From Cyanophora paradoxa (taxonomy: Eukaryota; Glaucocystophyceae; Cyanophorales; Cyanophoraceae): a DNA stretch of 64,000 nt. Position 1 is the first letter of the stretch. Every line of letters starts with the position of its first letter. The DNA is taken from assembly GCA_004431415.1 (NCBI GenBank), contig QPMI01000425.1, positions 1 to 64,000 of the forward strand, in the 5' to 3' direction. The notes under the pieces were generated by a model. The model saw only the letters and a list, made by a program, of their open reading frames with translations. It was not told the DNA's origin and made no database searches. Positions 53,358 to 64,000 of this stretch are shown here, piece after piece. Position numbers and translations under genes: made by a program.

Positions 53358-54104
53358 TTTAATTCAAGATCTTGACAGATCTTGCCAATGTGTTCGCGAA
53401 ATTTTTTTGTAAGGTTCTCGCGGCCAGGCGCATGCACAGCTGCAGATCTCGCGAATCGCTTAAACAGAATCTCGAATGCATATAGCATCGATGTGTAGGC
53501 CTGCGGAGGCGAGGGCGCGCGGAAAGATGTGCAGGCGTGGCCAGGATCGAATTTTTGCGTCGGCTGGATTGCCGCGCCCTGTTGCGTCCGCAGAGCTTGC
53601 GAAAGGCTTTTAAAACATCTCTGATGAATATTGTAGCGATGCCCGTGCGTGAGGATGCGAGGGCGCGCGGAAAGATGTGCAGGTCTGTCCAGGATCGAAT
53701 TTTTGGGGTCGGCTGGGTCCCCGCGGCCCGGCGCATCTGTAAAGCGTGCGGAAAGCTTCTTCTACATCTCAAATGCTTATGCTATTGTTCCGCGCATGCA
53801 CCGCGGCGTGGGCACGCGGAAAGATGTCCGGGCCCGTGCAGGATCGAATTTTTGCCGCCGGCTGGGTTCTCGTGCTCTTTCGCGTCTTCGAAGCTTGTGG
53901 AAGGCTTTGATAAAATCCCAAATGAATATAGTAGCGATGTGCTTGCGTGAGGATGCGAGGGCGCGCGGAAAGACGTGCAGGTCCGTCTAGGATCGAATTT
54001 TCGGGGTCGGCTGGGTCCTCGCGGCCCGGCACATCCGTAAACTGTGCGGAATGCTTTGTCTACATCTCAAATGCTTATGCTATTGTTCCGCGCATGCGCC
54101 GCGG

Positions 54105-54706
54105 CGTGGGCGCACGGAAAGATGTCCGGGCCTGTGCAAGATCGAATTTTTGATGTCCGGTACCTTCCTGCACTGTTCGGCCTCCGAAAACCGGATTTCG
54201 GGGGTGCGCAGGCCCTGCTATGCCTATGCGCGCTAGTACGCATCGATTGCGCGCGTCGCGGGACCGGCCGGAACCGGCCGGATCAAAATTTCGGCCGACT
54301 GTTTGCACTGGAGCGTCGAGGGCGCCCGAAACCGAGTTTGCGGCGATGCGCTCGCCCTCGCGCGTCATTCTGTATCGTTCTGGGGCGTCCCTGGCGCGAT
54401 TTCGTCGTGGGCGCACGGAAAGATGTCCGGGCCTGTGCAAGATCGAATTTTTGATGTCCGGTACCTTCCTGCACTGTTCGGCCTCCGAAAACCGGATTTC
54501 GGGGGTGCGCAGGCCCTGCTATGCCTATGCGCGCTAGTACGCATCGATTGCGCGCGTCGCGGGACCGGCCGGAACCGGCCGGATCAAAATTTCGGCCGAC
54601 TGTTTGCACTGGAGCGTCGAGGGCGCCCGAAACCGAGTTTGCGGCGATGCGCTCGCCCTCGCGCGTCATTCTGTATCGTTCTGGGGCGTCCCTGGCGCGA
54701 TTTCGT
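54105..54706 (+). repeat. 301-bp tandem duplication inside the array
   Basis: Units 54105-54405 and 54406-54706 begin CGTGGGCGCACGG and appear identical. Confidence 0.85.
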
Positions 54707-56635
54707 CGCGGGACCGGGCGGGACCGGGTCCCACCTTCTGACTCGGACTGCATTTGTCGGCGGTTAAGTACCGGAATTGATCCAGAGGGAAATTCGATGT
54801 CGTGCGACGCCCACGGGCGAGCGGTCGTCTTAGGGGAGCTAGGACGCTAAAAATGGATCTAGAGGGGTCTGTGGGGGTTCGGGCAGCTGTGTAATGTCCA
54901 TCAATCGCGTCCGTGTCGAGGCAGAATTAATAATTCTGCTTCGAGGGAGTGTGACACGGAAATTATTTAGCAGGGGGGATCTCGAGTGGAAAAAAAGGTT
55001 AAAAAAGGAATTTCGGTCGGCGGTTTTTGGGTTTGAGACAAGATCCGTGCTCCTGCGGAGCACTAAGTACGGCGAAGCCTCGCGGACGCCCTCGCGGCTG
55101 TCACAGTAGGCCTATAGGGCACTCAGCGACTGGCCAGCGGCCTGGCCGATCGCGAACAGCTTTCTGGCTGGATGCTGGCTGGCCGACGGCCAGTCCAGCT
55201 AGCGCTGGCCGGCTAGAGGAATATTAATGTACTGAGGAAACAAAGGGTGGAGCAGATTGAGAGGAGATTAATTATATAATATTGTTGGGAAGGAGGGCCG
55301 GGAGGGGCGAGGTTCTCGCGGCCAGGCGCATGCACAGAGCTTGCGAATCGCTTAAACAGAATCTCGAATGCATATAGCATCGATGTGCAGGGCTGCGGAG
55401 GCGAGGGCGCGCAGAAATATGTGCAGGCCTGTCCAGGATCGAAAATTTGGCGTCGGCTGGCTTTTCGTGCTTTGTCGCGGCAACAGAGGTCGCGGAAGGC
55501 TTCGTTTAGATCTCAAATGAATACTGTAGCGATGGGCATGCGTGGGGATGCGAGGGCGCGCGGAAAGCTGTGCAGGTCCGTCCAGGATCGAATTTTCGGG
55601 GTGGGCTGGGTCCTCGCGGCCCGGCGCATACGCAAAGCGTGCGGAAGGCTTGATCTACATCTCAGACGCTTATACTATTGTTCCGTGCATGCGCCGCGGC
55701 GCGGGCGCGCGGAAAGCTGTGCAGGCCCGTTCAGGATCGAATTTTTGCGTCGGCTGGGTTCTCGTGCGCTGTCGCGCCTGCAGAGCTTGCGAAAAGCTTT
55801 AAAAAGAAGTCAACTGAAAATTGTAGCGATGCGCTCGCGTGAGGATGCGAGGGCGCGCGGAAAGTTGTGCAGGTCCGTCCAGGATCGAATTTTCGGGGTC
55901 GGCTGGGTCCTCGCGGCCCGGCGCATTTAGAGACCGTGCGGAAGTCTTCTTCTACATCTCAAATGCTTATACTATTGATGCGCGCATGCGCCGCGGCGTG
56001 GGCGCGCGGAAAGATCTCCGGGGCTGTGCAGGATCGAATTTTTGCCGTCAGGCACCTTTCTGCGCTGTTCCGGCTCCGAAAAGCGGATATTTGGAGTGCG
56101 CAGGCCCTGCTATGTCTATGCGCACCAGTACGCCTCGAATGCGCGCGTCGCGGGACCGGGCGGAACCGGCCGGATCAAAATTTCGGCCGACTCTTCGCAA
56201 TGGAGCGTCGACGGCGCCCGAAATCGAGCTTGCGGCGATGCGCTCGCCCTCGCGCGTCATTCTGTATCGTTCTGGGGCGTCCCTGGCGCAGTTTCGTCGC
56301 GGGACCGGGCGGGACCGGGTCCCACTTTCTGACCCGGACTGCGTTTGTCGGAGGTTAAGTACCGGAATTGATCCGGAGGGAAATTCGATTTTCGCGGGAC
56401 GCCTACGGGGGAGCGGTCGTCTTAGGGGAGCTAGGACGCTAAAAATGGATCTAGAGGGGTCTGTGGCGGTTCGGGCAGCTGTGTAATGTCCATCAATCGC
56501 GTCCGTGTCGAGGCAGAATTAATAATTCTGCTTCGAGGGAGTGCGACACGGAAATTATTTAGCAGGGGGGATCTCGAGTGGAAAAAAAGGTTAAAAAAGG
56601 AATTTCGGTCGGCGGTTTTTGGGTTTGAGACAAGA

Positions 56636-57636
56636 TCCGTGCTCCTGCGGAGCACTAAGTACGGCGAAGCCTCGCGGACGCCCTCGCGGCTGTCACAGTA
56701 GGCGGGCAGCTGCAGCCCCGCCCAGTTGCATGGCCGGGCTTCAAAAGTTTCGCCGGCTTGGCACTGGGGCAATGGGCTGGCCCGCTATAGCCAGCTCGAG
56801 GGAGAGCTCGCTGGCCAGGGAGCAATGTAATGAGGAGAGCGAATATATAATGAACTAGGGGAGGAGTTGAACCGGTAACTCTTGCTTTTAACTGGTGGAG
56901 CAGATTGATAGGAGATTTATTTAATATTAATGTATTGTTGGGGGGGAGGCCCGGGAGGGGCGAGGTTCTCGCGGCCAGGCGCATGCACAGAGCTTGCGAA
57001 TCGCTTAAACACAATCTCGAATGCATATAGCATCGATGTGCGGGGCTGCGGAGGCGAGGGCGCGCGGAAAGACGTGCAGGTCCATGCAGGATCGAATTTT
57101 CGGGGTCGGCTGAATTCTCGCGCCCTGTCGCGCCCTTGGGGCTTGCATTACGCTTTGAAAAGCTCTCAAATGAATATTATAGCGATGCCCATGCATGAGG
57201 ACGCGAGGGCGCGCGGAACGCGGTTCAGTTCCCTCAAGGATCGAATTTTCGGGGTCGGCTGGGTCCCCGCGGCCCGGCGCATCTGCAAAGCGCGCGGAAC
57301 GCTTGATCTACATCTCAAATGCTTATGCTATTGTTCCGCGCATGCGCCGTGGCGTGGGCGCGCGGAAAGATGTCCAGGCGTGTGCAGGATCGAATTTTTG
57401 CCGTCGGCTGGGTTCTCGTGCTCTTTCGCGTCTTCAAAGCTTGTGGAAAACTTTGATAAAATCTCAAATGAATATTGCGACGATGCGCATGCGCGAGAAT
57501 GCGAGGGCGCGCGGAAAGATGTTCAGGTCTGTCAAGGATCGAATTTTCGGGGTCGGCTGGGTGCTCGTGACCTGGTGCATTTAGACACCGTGCGGAAGTC
57601 TTTCTCTACATCTTAAATGGTTATGCTATCGTTCCG
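56636..57636 (+). repeat. 1-kb duplicated segment, copy 2
   Basis: Second copy of 46160-47160; it ends abruptly at TCGTTCCGCG and is joined there to a new array head. Confidence 0.85.
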
Positions 57637-60600
57637 CGAAGATCCGTGCTCCTGCGGAGCACTAAGTACGGCGAAGCCTCGCGGACGCTCTCGCGGCTGT
57701 CACAGTAGGCCTTGGCAGCCTAGGCCTAGCGCACTGGCCAGCGCGCTGCCCGGCCAAATGGCTGGCTGGAATTCGAAGCTGGCGGCCGGGCCATATATAT
57801 GCATGCTGGCTCGCTAGCTATATATATAGCCAGAGGGCTGGGGGACGAACCTGGCTGGCCAGAGAGGAATGTAATGATCGAGGAGCTAGAGGGAATTTAT
57901 AATTAGGGGAGGAGTTGGACGTACTGGCTTGCTTTTAACTGGTGGAGCATATTGAGAGGAGATTTTATGTATTGGCTTGTGCACGTGGGGGGGGTGGGAG
58001 CCCGAGGATCCGGAGGGGCGAGGTTCTTGCAGCCAGGCGCATGCGCAGAGCTTGCCAATCGCTTAAAAAGAATCTCGCATGCATATAGTACCAATGTGCA
58101 GGGTTGCGGAGGCGAGGGCGCGAGGAAAGACGTGCAGGTCCATGCAGGATCGAATTTTCAGGGTCGGCTGGATTCTCGCGCCCTGTCGCGTTGTCGGGGG
58201 TCGCAAAAAGCTTAACGAAGATGTCAAATTACTATTGTAGCGATGCGCACGCGCGAGGATGCGAGGGCGCGCGGAAAGGTCTGCAGGTCTGTAGAGGATC
58301 GAATTTTCGGGGTGGGCTGGGTCCTCGCGGCCCGGCGCAGCTATAAAGCGTGCGGAAGGCTTCTTCTACATCTCAAATGCTTATGCTATTGTTCCGCGCA
58401 TGCGCCGCGGCATGAGTGCGCGGAAAGATGTCCAGGCCGGTGCAGGATCAAATTTTTGCCGTCGGGTACCTTCGTGCGCTGTTCGGCATCCGAAAAGCGG
58501 ATTTCGTGGGTGCGCAGGCCCTGCTATGTCTATGCGCGCCAGTGTGCATCGATTGCGCGCGTCGCGGGACCGGGTGGGACCGGCCGGATCAAATTTTCGG
58601 CCGACTCTTCGCACTGGAGCGTCGACGGCGCCCGAAATCGAGCTTGCGGCGATGCGCTCGCCCTCGCGCGTCATTCTGTATCGGTCTGGGGCGTCCCTGG
58701 CGCGGTTTCGTCGCGGGACCGCGGAAAGGTCTGCAGGTCTGTAGAGGATCGAATTTTCGGGGTCGGCTAGGTCCTCGCGGCCTGGTGCATTTATAAAGCG
58801 TGCGGAAGTCTTCTTGTACATCTTAAATGCTTATGCTATCGTTCCGCGCGTGCGCCGCGGCGCGGGCGCGCGGAAAGATGTCCGGGCCTGTGCAGGATCG
58901 AATTTTTGCTGTCGGGTACCTTCCTGCGCTGTTCGGCCTCTGAAAAGCGGATTTCGGGGGTGCGCAGGCCCTGCTATTTCTATGCGCGCTCGTACGCATC
59001 GTTTGTGCGCTTCGCGGGACCGGCCGGAACCGGCCGGATCAAATTTTCGGGCGACTGTTCGCACTGGAGCGTCGAGGGCGCCCGAAATCGAGCTTGCGGC
59101 GATGCGCTCGCCCTCGCGCGTCATTCTGTATCGCTCTGGGGCGTCCCTGGCGCGATTTCGTCGCGGGACCGGGCGGGACCGGGTCCCACCTTCTGACTCG
59201 GACTGCATTTGTCGGAGGTTAAGTACCGGAATTGATCCAGAGGGAAATTCGATTTTCGCGGGACGCCCACGGGGGAGCGGTCGTCTTAGGGGAGCCAGGA
59301 CGCTAAAAATGGATCTAGAGAGGTCTGTGGGGGTTCGGGTGGGTGTGTGACTAGCGGCAATCGCGTCCGTGTCGAGGCAGAATTATTAATTCTGCCTCGA
59401 GGGAGTGCGACACGGAAATTATTTAGCAGGGGGGATCTCGAGTGGAAAAAAAGGTTAAAAAAGGAATTTAGATCGTCGGTTTTTGGGTTTGAGACAAGAT
59501 CCGTGCTCCTGCGGAGCACTAAGTACGGCGAAGCCTCGCGGACGCCCTCGCCGCTGTTACAGTAGGCCTATATATATAGGGCACTCAGCGACTGGCCAGC
59601 GGCCTGGCCGATCGCGAACAGCTTTCTGCAGCTGGCTGGAAGCTGGCTGGCTGACGGCCAGTCCAGCTAGCGCTGGCCGGCTAGAGGAATATTAATTTAC
59701 TGAGGAACTAAAGGGTGGAGCAGATTGAGAAGAGATTAATTATAATATTGTTGGGAAGGAGGCCCGGGAGGGGCGAGGTTCTCGCGGCCAGGCGCATGCA
59801 CAGAGCTTGCGAATCGCTTAAACAGAATCTCGCGATCGAATGTATATAGCATCGATGTGCGGGGCTGCGGAGGCGAGGGCGCGCGGAAAGACGTGCAGGT
59901 CCATGCAGGATCGAATTTTCGGGGTCGGCTGGATTCTCGCGCCCTGTCGCGTCCTCGGAGCTCGCGAAAAGCTTAACAAAGATCTCAAATTACTATTGTA
60001 GCGATGCGCACGCGCGAGGATGCGAGGGCGCGCGGAAAGCTGTGCAGGTCCGTATACGTACAGGATCGAATTTTCGGGGTCGGCTGGGTCCTCGCGGCTC
60101 GGCGCATACGCAAAGCGTGCGGAAGTCTTTGCCTACATCTCAAATGCTTATGCTATTGTTCCGCGCATGCGCCGCGGCGTGGGCGCGCGGAAAGATGTCC
60201 GGGTCCGTGCAGGATCGAATTTTTGCCGTCGGCTGGGTTCTCGTGCTCTTTCGCGTCTTCGAAGCTTGTGGAAGGCTTTGATAAAATCTCAAATGAATAT
60301 TGTAGCGATGCGCATGCGCGAGAATGCGAGGGCGTGCGGAAAGATGTTCAGGTCCGTACAGGATCGAATTTTCGGGGTCGGCTGGGTCCTCGCGGCCTGG
60401 TGCATTTAGAGACCGTGCGGAAGTCTTCTTCTACATCTAAAATGCATATGCTATCGTTCCGCGCATGCGCCGCGGCGTGGGCGCGCGGAAAGATCTCCGG
60501 GCCTGTCTAGGATCGAATTCTTGCCGTCGGGTATGTCCAGGATCGAATTTTTGCGTCGGCTGGGTTCTCGTGCCCTGTCGCGCCTGCAGAGCTTGCGAAA

Positions 60601-61437
60601 AGCTTTAAAAAGGAGTCAACTGAAAATTGTAGCGATGCGCTCGCGTGAGGATGCGAGGGCGCGCGGAAAGTTGTGCAGGTCCGTCCAGGATCGAATTTCC
60701 GGGGTCGGCTGGGTCCTCGCGGCCCGGCGCATTTAGAGACCGTGCGGAAGGCTTCTTCTACATCTCAAATGCTTATGCTATCGTTCCGCGCATGCGCCGC
60801 GGCGCGGGCGCGCGGAAAGATCTCCGGGCCTGTCTAGGATCGAATTTTTGCCGTCGGGTACCTTCCTGCGCTCTTCCGGCTCCGAAAAGCGGATTTCGGG
60901 GGTGCGCAGGCGCTGCTATGTCTATGCGCGCCCGTACGCATCGATTGCGCGCGTCGCGGGACCGGCCGGAACCGGCCGGATCAAATTTTCGGCCGACTCT
61001 TCGCACTGGAGCGTCGACGGCGCGCGAAATCGGGTTTGCGGCGATGCGCTCGCCCTCGCGCGTCATTCTGTATCGTTCTGGGGCGTTCCTGGCGCGATTT
61101 TGTCGCGGGACCGGGCGGGACCGGGTCCCACCTTCTGACTCGGACTGGATTTGTCGGAGGTTAAGAACCGGAATTGATCCAGAGGAATATTCGATATTCG
61201 CGCGACGCCCACGGGAGAGCGGTCGTCTTAGGGGAGCCAGGACGCTAAAATTGGCTCTAGAGAGGTCTGTGGGGGTTCGGGTGGCTGTGTGACTAGCAGC
61301 AATCGCGTCTGTGTCGAGGCAAAATTAATAATTCTGCCTCGAGGGAGTGCGACACGGAAATTATTTAGCAGGGGGGATCTCGAGTGGAAAAAAAGGTTAA
61401 AAAAGGAATTTAGATCGTCGGTTTTTGGGTTTGAGAA

Positions 61438-61516
61438 AGAGGCTTCGCCTGAAAGAGGCTTCGCCTGAAAGAGGCTTCGCCTGAAAGAGGCTTCGCCTGA
61501 AAGAGGCTTCGCCTGA
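61438..61516 (+). repeat. 16-bp tandem repeat AAGAGGCTTCGCCTGA, five units
   Basis: Five exact units; each contains the short palindrome AGGCTTCGCCT. They form the junction between array and flanking repeat. Confidence 0.9.
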
Positions 61517-61517
61517 C

Positions 61518-61738
61518 CATTACAACCTCACTGTGATTGGTCGAACATCGAAAACCACATAAAAAACTACTTTGTGGCATGCTATATGTTTTCGGACTCG
61601 CCGTGATGTGATGACCCCGAATATGTCGGTGACGCCGGTGTATACATGTATATGCTGTTTTTTTCGTTTTTTTGAGTTGTAATTTTTTGGGTTGTAATGT
61701 TTTTGGGTTGTAATGTTTTTGGGTTGTAATTTTTTAAA
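61518..61738 (+). repeat. Flanking repeat, right copy (221 bp)
   Basis: Direct copy of 45948-46152 with 12 extra bases in front (ATTACAACCTCAC). Confidence 0.85.
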
Positions 61739-61870
61739 CCATTACAACCTCACAGTGATTGGTCGAACATCGAAAACCACATAAAAAACTACTTTGTGGC
61801 ATGCTATATGTTTTCGGACTCGCCGTGATGTGATGACCCCGAATATGTCGGTGACGCCGGTATATATATG
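61739..61870 (+). repeat. Flanking repeat, truncated third copy
   Basis: The preceding repeat starts again at 61739 and runs to the GACGCCGGTATATATATG phrase, then diverges into an A-rich stretch (61886-61915). Confidence 0.8.
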
Positions 61871-62215
61871 TATATGTCGTCATATGCAAAAAAAACAAAA
61901 CAAAAACAAAAAAATTCAAAGTTTGGCGGGATCACACACACGGAGGTTCGGACATATATACGAAATATATACATGACTGAATTGTTATTTTTCATAGAAC
62001 TCGCATGTAGTTTGCATGTATCTTGCATAGTGGGCGGGGCGCGAGTGTATTTTAACGTGGTCTATCGTCGTACTTTGTCGTAAATATGCTAATCGTACAT
62101 TTCGATTCGTACATTTCGATTGAAGTCGCAAGTTTGTGCAGGTGGGCATTTTCGGCATGCTTGCTCATGCACAAACTTGCTTTAAAAAATATAAATCTCA
62201 TTTTAAAATCATAAA

Positions 62216-62539
62216 TTAGCTCGTCCGAGTCTCACTATAACACTGTCGGCATTTATAGTAGAGACCATCCTTCGTACTTTGCTTTTTATTATACTCGCTT
62301 GCAGGCTTCTCAATCTTGCAATCCGGGCATATCTTCGATTGTACTTCGATTTTCGGACGCGTTTTTAAGACATTGTGATAGTGATCATTTTGATAGTCAC
62401 GGTGGCACTCTATGCATCTCCAATATAATGTTATATTTCCCGACTTGCACTTGCGCAAAGGGAACCACGATGCAGGCTTGACCTCTTTGCACACATTGCA
62501 CAGTTTACTTTTAGGTAAGGGGAGCTGATTACCCGGCAT
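62216..62539 (-). CDS. Double zinc-ribbon protein of virus-like type
   Basis: Intact, 107 codons from ATG 62539. Two similar modules are present: residues 13-50 (CNVCKEVKPASWF ... CIECHRDY) and 70-103 (CPDCKIEKPASEYNKK ... CRQCYSE). Each has the form C-x2-C ... C-x2-C with the phrase 'eKPaS-(F/Y)'. This 'CxxCkeeKpxseF' module is frequent in giant viruses and phages, often next to HNH nucleases. The upstream sequence repeats the early-type box of E2 (CTTAAAG...TATA), so it probably belongs to a viral element and not to the host. Likely nucleic-acid binding. Confidence 0.6.
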   Translation of the reverse strand: MPGNQLPLPKSKLCNVCKEVKPASWFPLRKCKSGNITLYWRCIECHRDYQNDHYHNVLKTRPKIEVQSKICPDCKIEKPASEYNKKQSTKDGLYYKCRQCYSETRTS

Positions 62540-62540
62540 C

Positions 62541-62573
62541 TTTATACTTGTATAGTGGGAAATCTTTAAGTGG
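62541..62573 (-). promoter_or_regulatory. Early-type promoter-like box of the zinc-ribbon gene
   Basis: Minus strand: CACTTAAAGATTTCCCACTA then TACAAGTATAAAG, immediately before ATG 62539. Same layout as the three E2 boxes. Confidence 0.45.
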
Positions 62574-62689
62574 GGATATACGCACTATATAAGTTAATTT
62601 AACCTATCGGTGGGGCTCACCTTGATTTTTCAAATTGGACTACTGAAAACAGTTCGACAAGGATCAGGAACATTACGCAAAAAATAGGG

Positions 62690-62900
62690 TCTTACTGTCC
62701 TTACTGAGAGATCGGAAGGCGGAATAAAGGCTTACTGAAAATGGTAAGGGATTAGAGAGAAGATTATATGTAGGTTTTTGTGATTGGTTTCAGTAAGGAG
62801 GAGTTAGATGTTTGAAAAATACAGTGCTAATTTATGATTTGTTACTGAGCCTTACTGAGAAATTTGAAAATGGATAATGGGCTTACTGAGAATGGTAGTG
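62690..62900 (+). repeat. Dispersed CTTACTGA motif cluster
   Basis: At least six copies of (C)TTACTGA or its inverse TCAGTAAG, several as CTTACTGA(A/G)AATGGTA. The same phrase, CCTTACTGAATATGGT, precedes the E2 hairpins. No gene is seen in 62,575-62,869. Confidence 0.65.
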
Positions 62901-62992
62901 GGGAAAGAAAGAAGAGGGCGCGCAATTGGTGGGGCTTACCTGCAAGCGAGCCAGATGCGGAGGTGGACGACGAGGAGGAGGAAGAGAATTGA
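62870..62992 (+). CDS. Short ORF with acidic tail (tentative)
   Basis: Forty codons from ATG 62870: a basic middle (GERKKRARNWWGLP) followed by a run of acidic residues (EVDDEEEEEN) and a stop. Its 5' part overlaps the CTTACTGA cluster. It could be the last exon of a larger gene or chance. No family recognised. Confidence 0.25.
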   Translation: MDNGLTENGSGERKKRARNWWGLPASEPDAEVDDEEEEEN

Positions 62993-63473
62993 ACGGACCG
63001 ACTCATGGCTCTGCATCTAATTCATAGATTCCATATATTCATTCATAGTTTGAACATTTGTCATGTATAGCACAATGGCGGGAGGGTAGTAACCGGGTAG
63101 CATTATATATATATAGGTTTTCGTAGGTCATTTCGCTTCGCATACGAGATAAAGAGTGTAAATCAATTTCTTATAAAGTATCACGCAACGATGGCATACG
63201 AATCAACCGCACCGGGGCGCGGTTGGCTAGGGCGGGAAGCTGGGCGACCGCGGGCCGGGGCGCTGGAGCTCCGAGGGCGTGCTCCTGGTAGCGGACGCTA
63301 GATGGCAGGGCCAAAGCACTGGAAGAGGGCCCGGAATGCGTCGGTAAAATATTCTCACGTGCTGCATCCCTACGAAGCATGATGCACGCGACGTACACTG
63401 CGAGCACCCCTATGCTTGGTGCGCGCTTTCGATTGCGTACCCGGCCAGTCCGTGCATCTGATCCGCGTCAACT

Positions 63474-64000
63474 ATGGCGCGTGTGAAGGTGACGCCGAAG
63501 AAATCCGATCAACGGATGGCCTCCAAGGCCGCCACCGGGTCCCGTGGTCCGCGCAGGGCCAAGACGGGAACGAAGAGTGTCATTCCGGGAAGGAAACCTC
63601 ACCGTTATCGTCCAGGTGCGAATGCTATCGCCCCATATCGTACCTCGCGGTGCGTGGATGATTACCACGTCTGCCCGAACCCGCAGGCACTGTCGCGCTT
63701 CGTGAAATCCGCAAATACCAGAAGACGACAGATCTCCTCCTTCGCAAGCTGCCGTTCCAGCGGCTGGTGCGCGAGATAGCACAGAACTACGGCATGCCGG
63801 ACAAGCGCTTCCAATCCTCCAGCGTCCTTGCGCTACAGGAAGCCAGCGAGGCGTACCTTATCGGCCTTTTCCAGGACGCAAATCTATGCGCTATCCACGC
63901 AAAGAGGTGCATTGCGACCTACTGATCATGAATACAACTACACTGCTTACATCTTACAGGCCCGACGCGCAGGGTGACGCTCATGCCAAAGGATATGCAA
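63474..64000 (+). CDS. Host histone H3-family variant, two introns, cut by window edge
   Basis: Exon 1 is 63474-63615 ([15 protein letters not shown] ... PHRYRPG). Intron 1 is 63616-63686 (GTGCGA...CCGCAG). Exon 2 is 63687-63906 ([12 protein letters not shown] ... [12 protein letters not shown] ... CAIHAKR). Intron 2 is 63907-63972. Exon 3 starts at 63973 (VTLMPKDMQ) and leaves the window. The tail keeps Arg2, Lys4, Thr6, Lys9 and Ser10 positions but is otherwise unlike canonical H3. Loop 1 ([12 protein letters not shown]) is one residue longer than in canonical H3 (AQDFKTDLRFQ). It is therefore a variant, possibly a centromeric type. Chromatin protein of the nucleus. Confidence 0.9.

Larger units (their letters stand above)
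46153..61437. repeat. GC-rich complex repeat array
   Basis: Composite units of about 1.6-1.95 kb each open with CAAGATCCGTGCTCCTGCGG, whose palindrome GTGCTCC-TGC-GGAGCAC is followed by GCCTCGCGGACGCCCTCGCGG and GTCACAGTAGGC. They close with an AGCAGGGGGGATCTCGAGTG ... TTTTTGGGTTTGAGA tail. Heads are at about 46153, 47813, 55039, 56631, 57640 and 59495. Within units, blocks of about 143-150 bp recur (GAGGGCGCGCGGAAAGATGT ... CAGGATCGAATTTT ... CATCTCAAATG). Long frames are open on several strands at once here, as expected for GC-rich repeats; I see no supported gene. About 48.0-53.4 kb is less repetitive. Confidence 0.85.

Overview
The window is nuclear DNA of a eukaryote, probably a microbe, carrying two nested Polinton/Maverick-type virus-like elements. 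Eukaryotic origin is shown by a histone H3-family gene at the right edge (63474 onward) split by two short GT-AG introns of about 71 and 66 bp. I cannot name the host group from sequence alone.

Layout. (1) 1-11077 is the left part of element 1 (E1), with its left end outside the window. In order: attachment fibre (-), patatin-type lipase (+), minor capsid protein (-), penton-like protein (+), major capsid protein (+), Vsr-like endonuclease (+), packaging ATPase (+) and small accessory proteins. Most of these frames are broken. (2) 11078-39257 is a complete second element (E2, about 28.2 kb) with terminal inverted repeats of about 1.04 kb, inserted in E1. E2 repeats the same morphogenetic block in the same order. 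It adds large C1q-headed fibre genes, a primase-SF3 helicase, a protein-primed-type family B DNA polymerase and a DDE integrase. (3) 39258-45578 is the right part of E1: an intact 1384-codon polymerase-SF1 helicase-HNH fusion, an intact integrase, a DUF5710 protein and a prokaryotic-type S-adenosylmethionine decarboxylase (AdoMetDC). (4) 46153-61437 is a GC-rich repeat array with a less repetitive core (about 48-53.4 kb). (5) 61438-62992 has virus-like signals again: a double zinc-ribbon gene with an E2-style promoter, and a repeated CTTACTGA motif. (6) 63474-64000 is the host histone gene, running off the edge.

How the genes work together. Both elements look like integrating dsDNA viruses. 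The DJR/SJR capsid proteins and ATPase build and fill particles. C1q-tipped fibres and a patatin-discoidin protein are likely entry functions. Polymerase and helicase replicate the DNA, and the integrase inserts it. The two elements share most structural genes but use different replication machines.

The most unusual content is AdoMetDC, a polyamine/SAM-metabolism enzyme. It is intact in E1 and also present, in broken frames, beside the left repeat of E2. Other points of note are the polymerase-helicase-HNH fusion, a shared set of short hairpins and promoter-like motifs, and a likely catalytic substitution in the otherwise intact E1 integrase. Many frame breaks left of about 37 kb are single-base deletions, so some may be consensus errors rather than decay.
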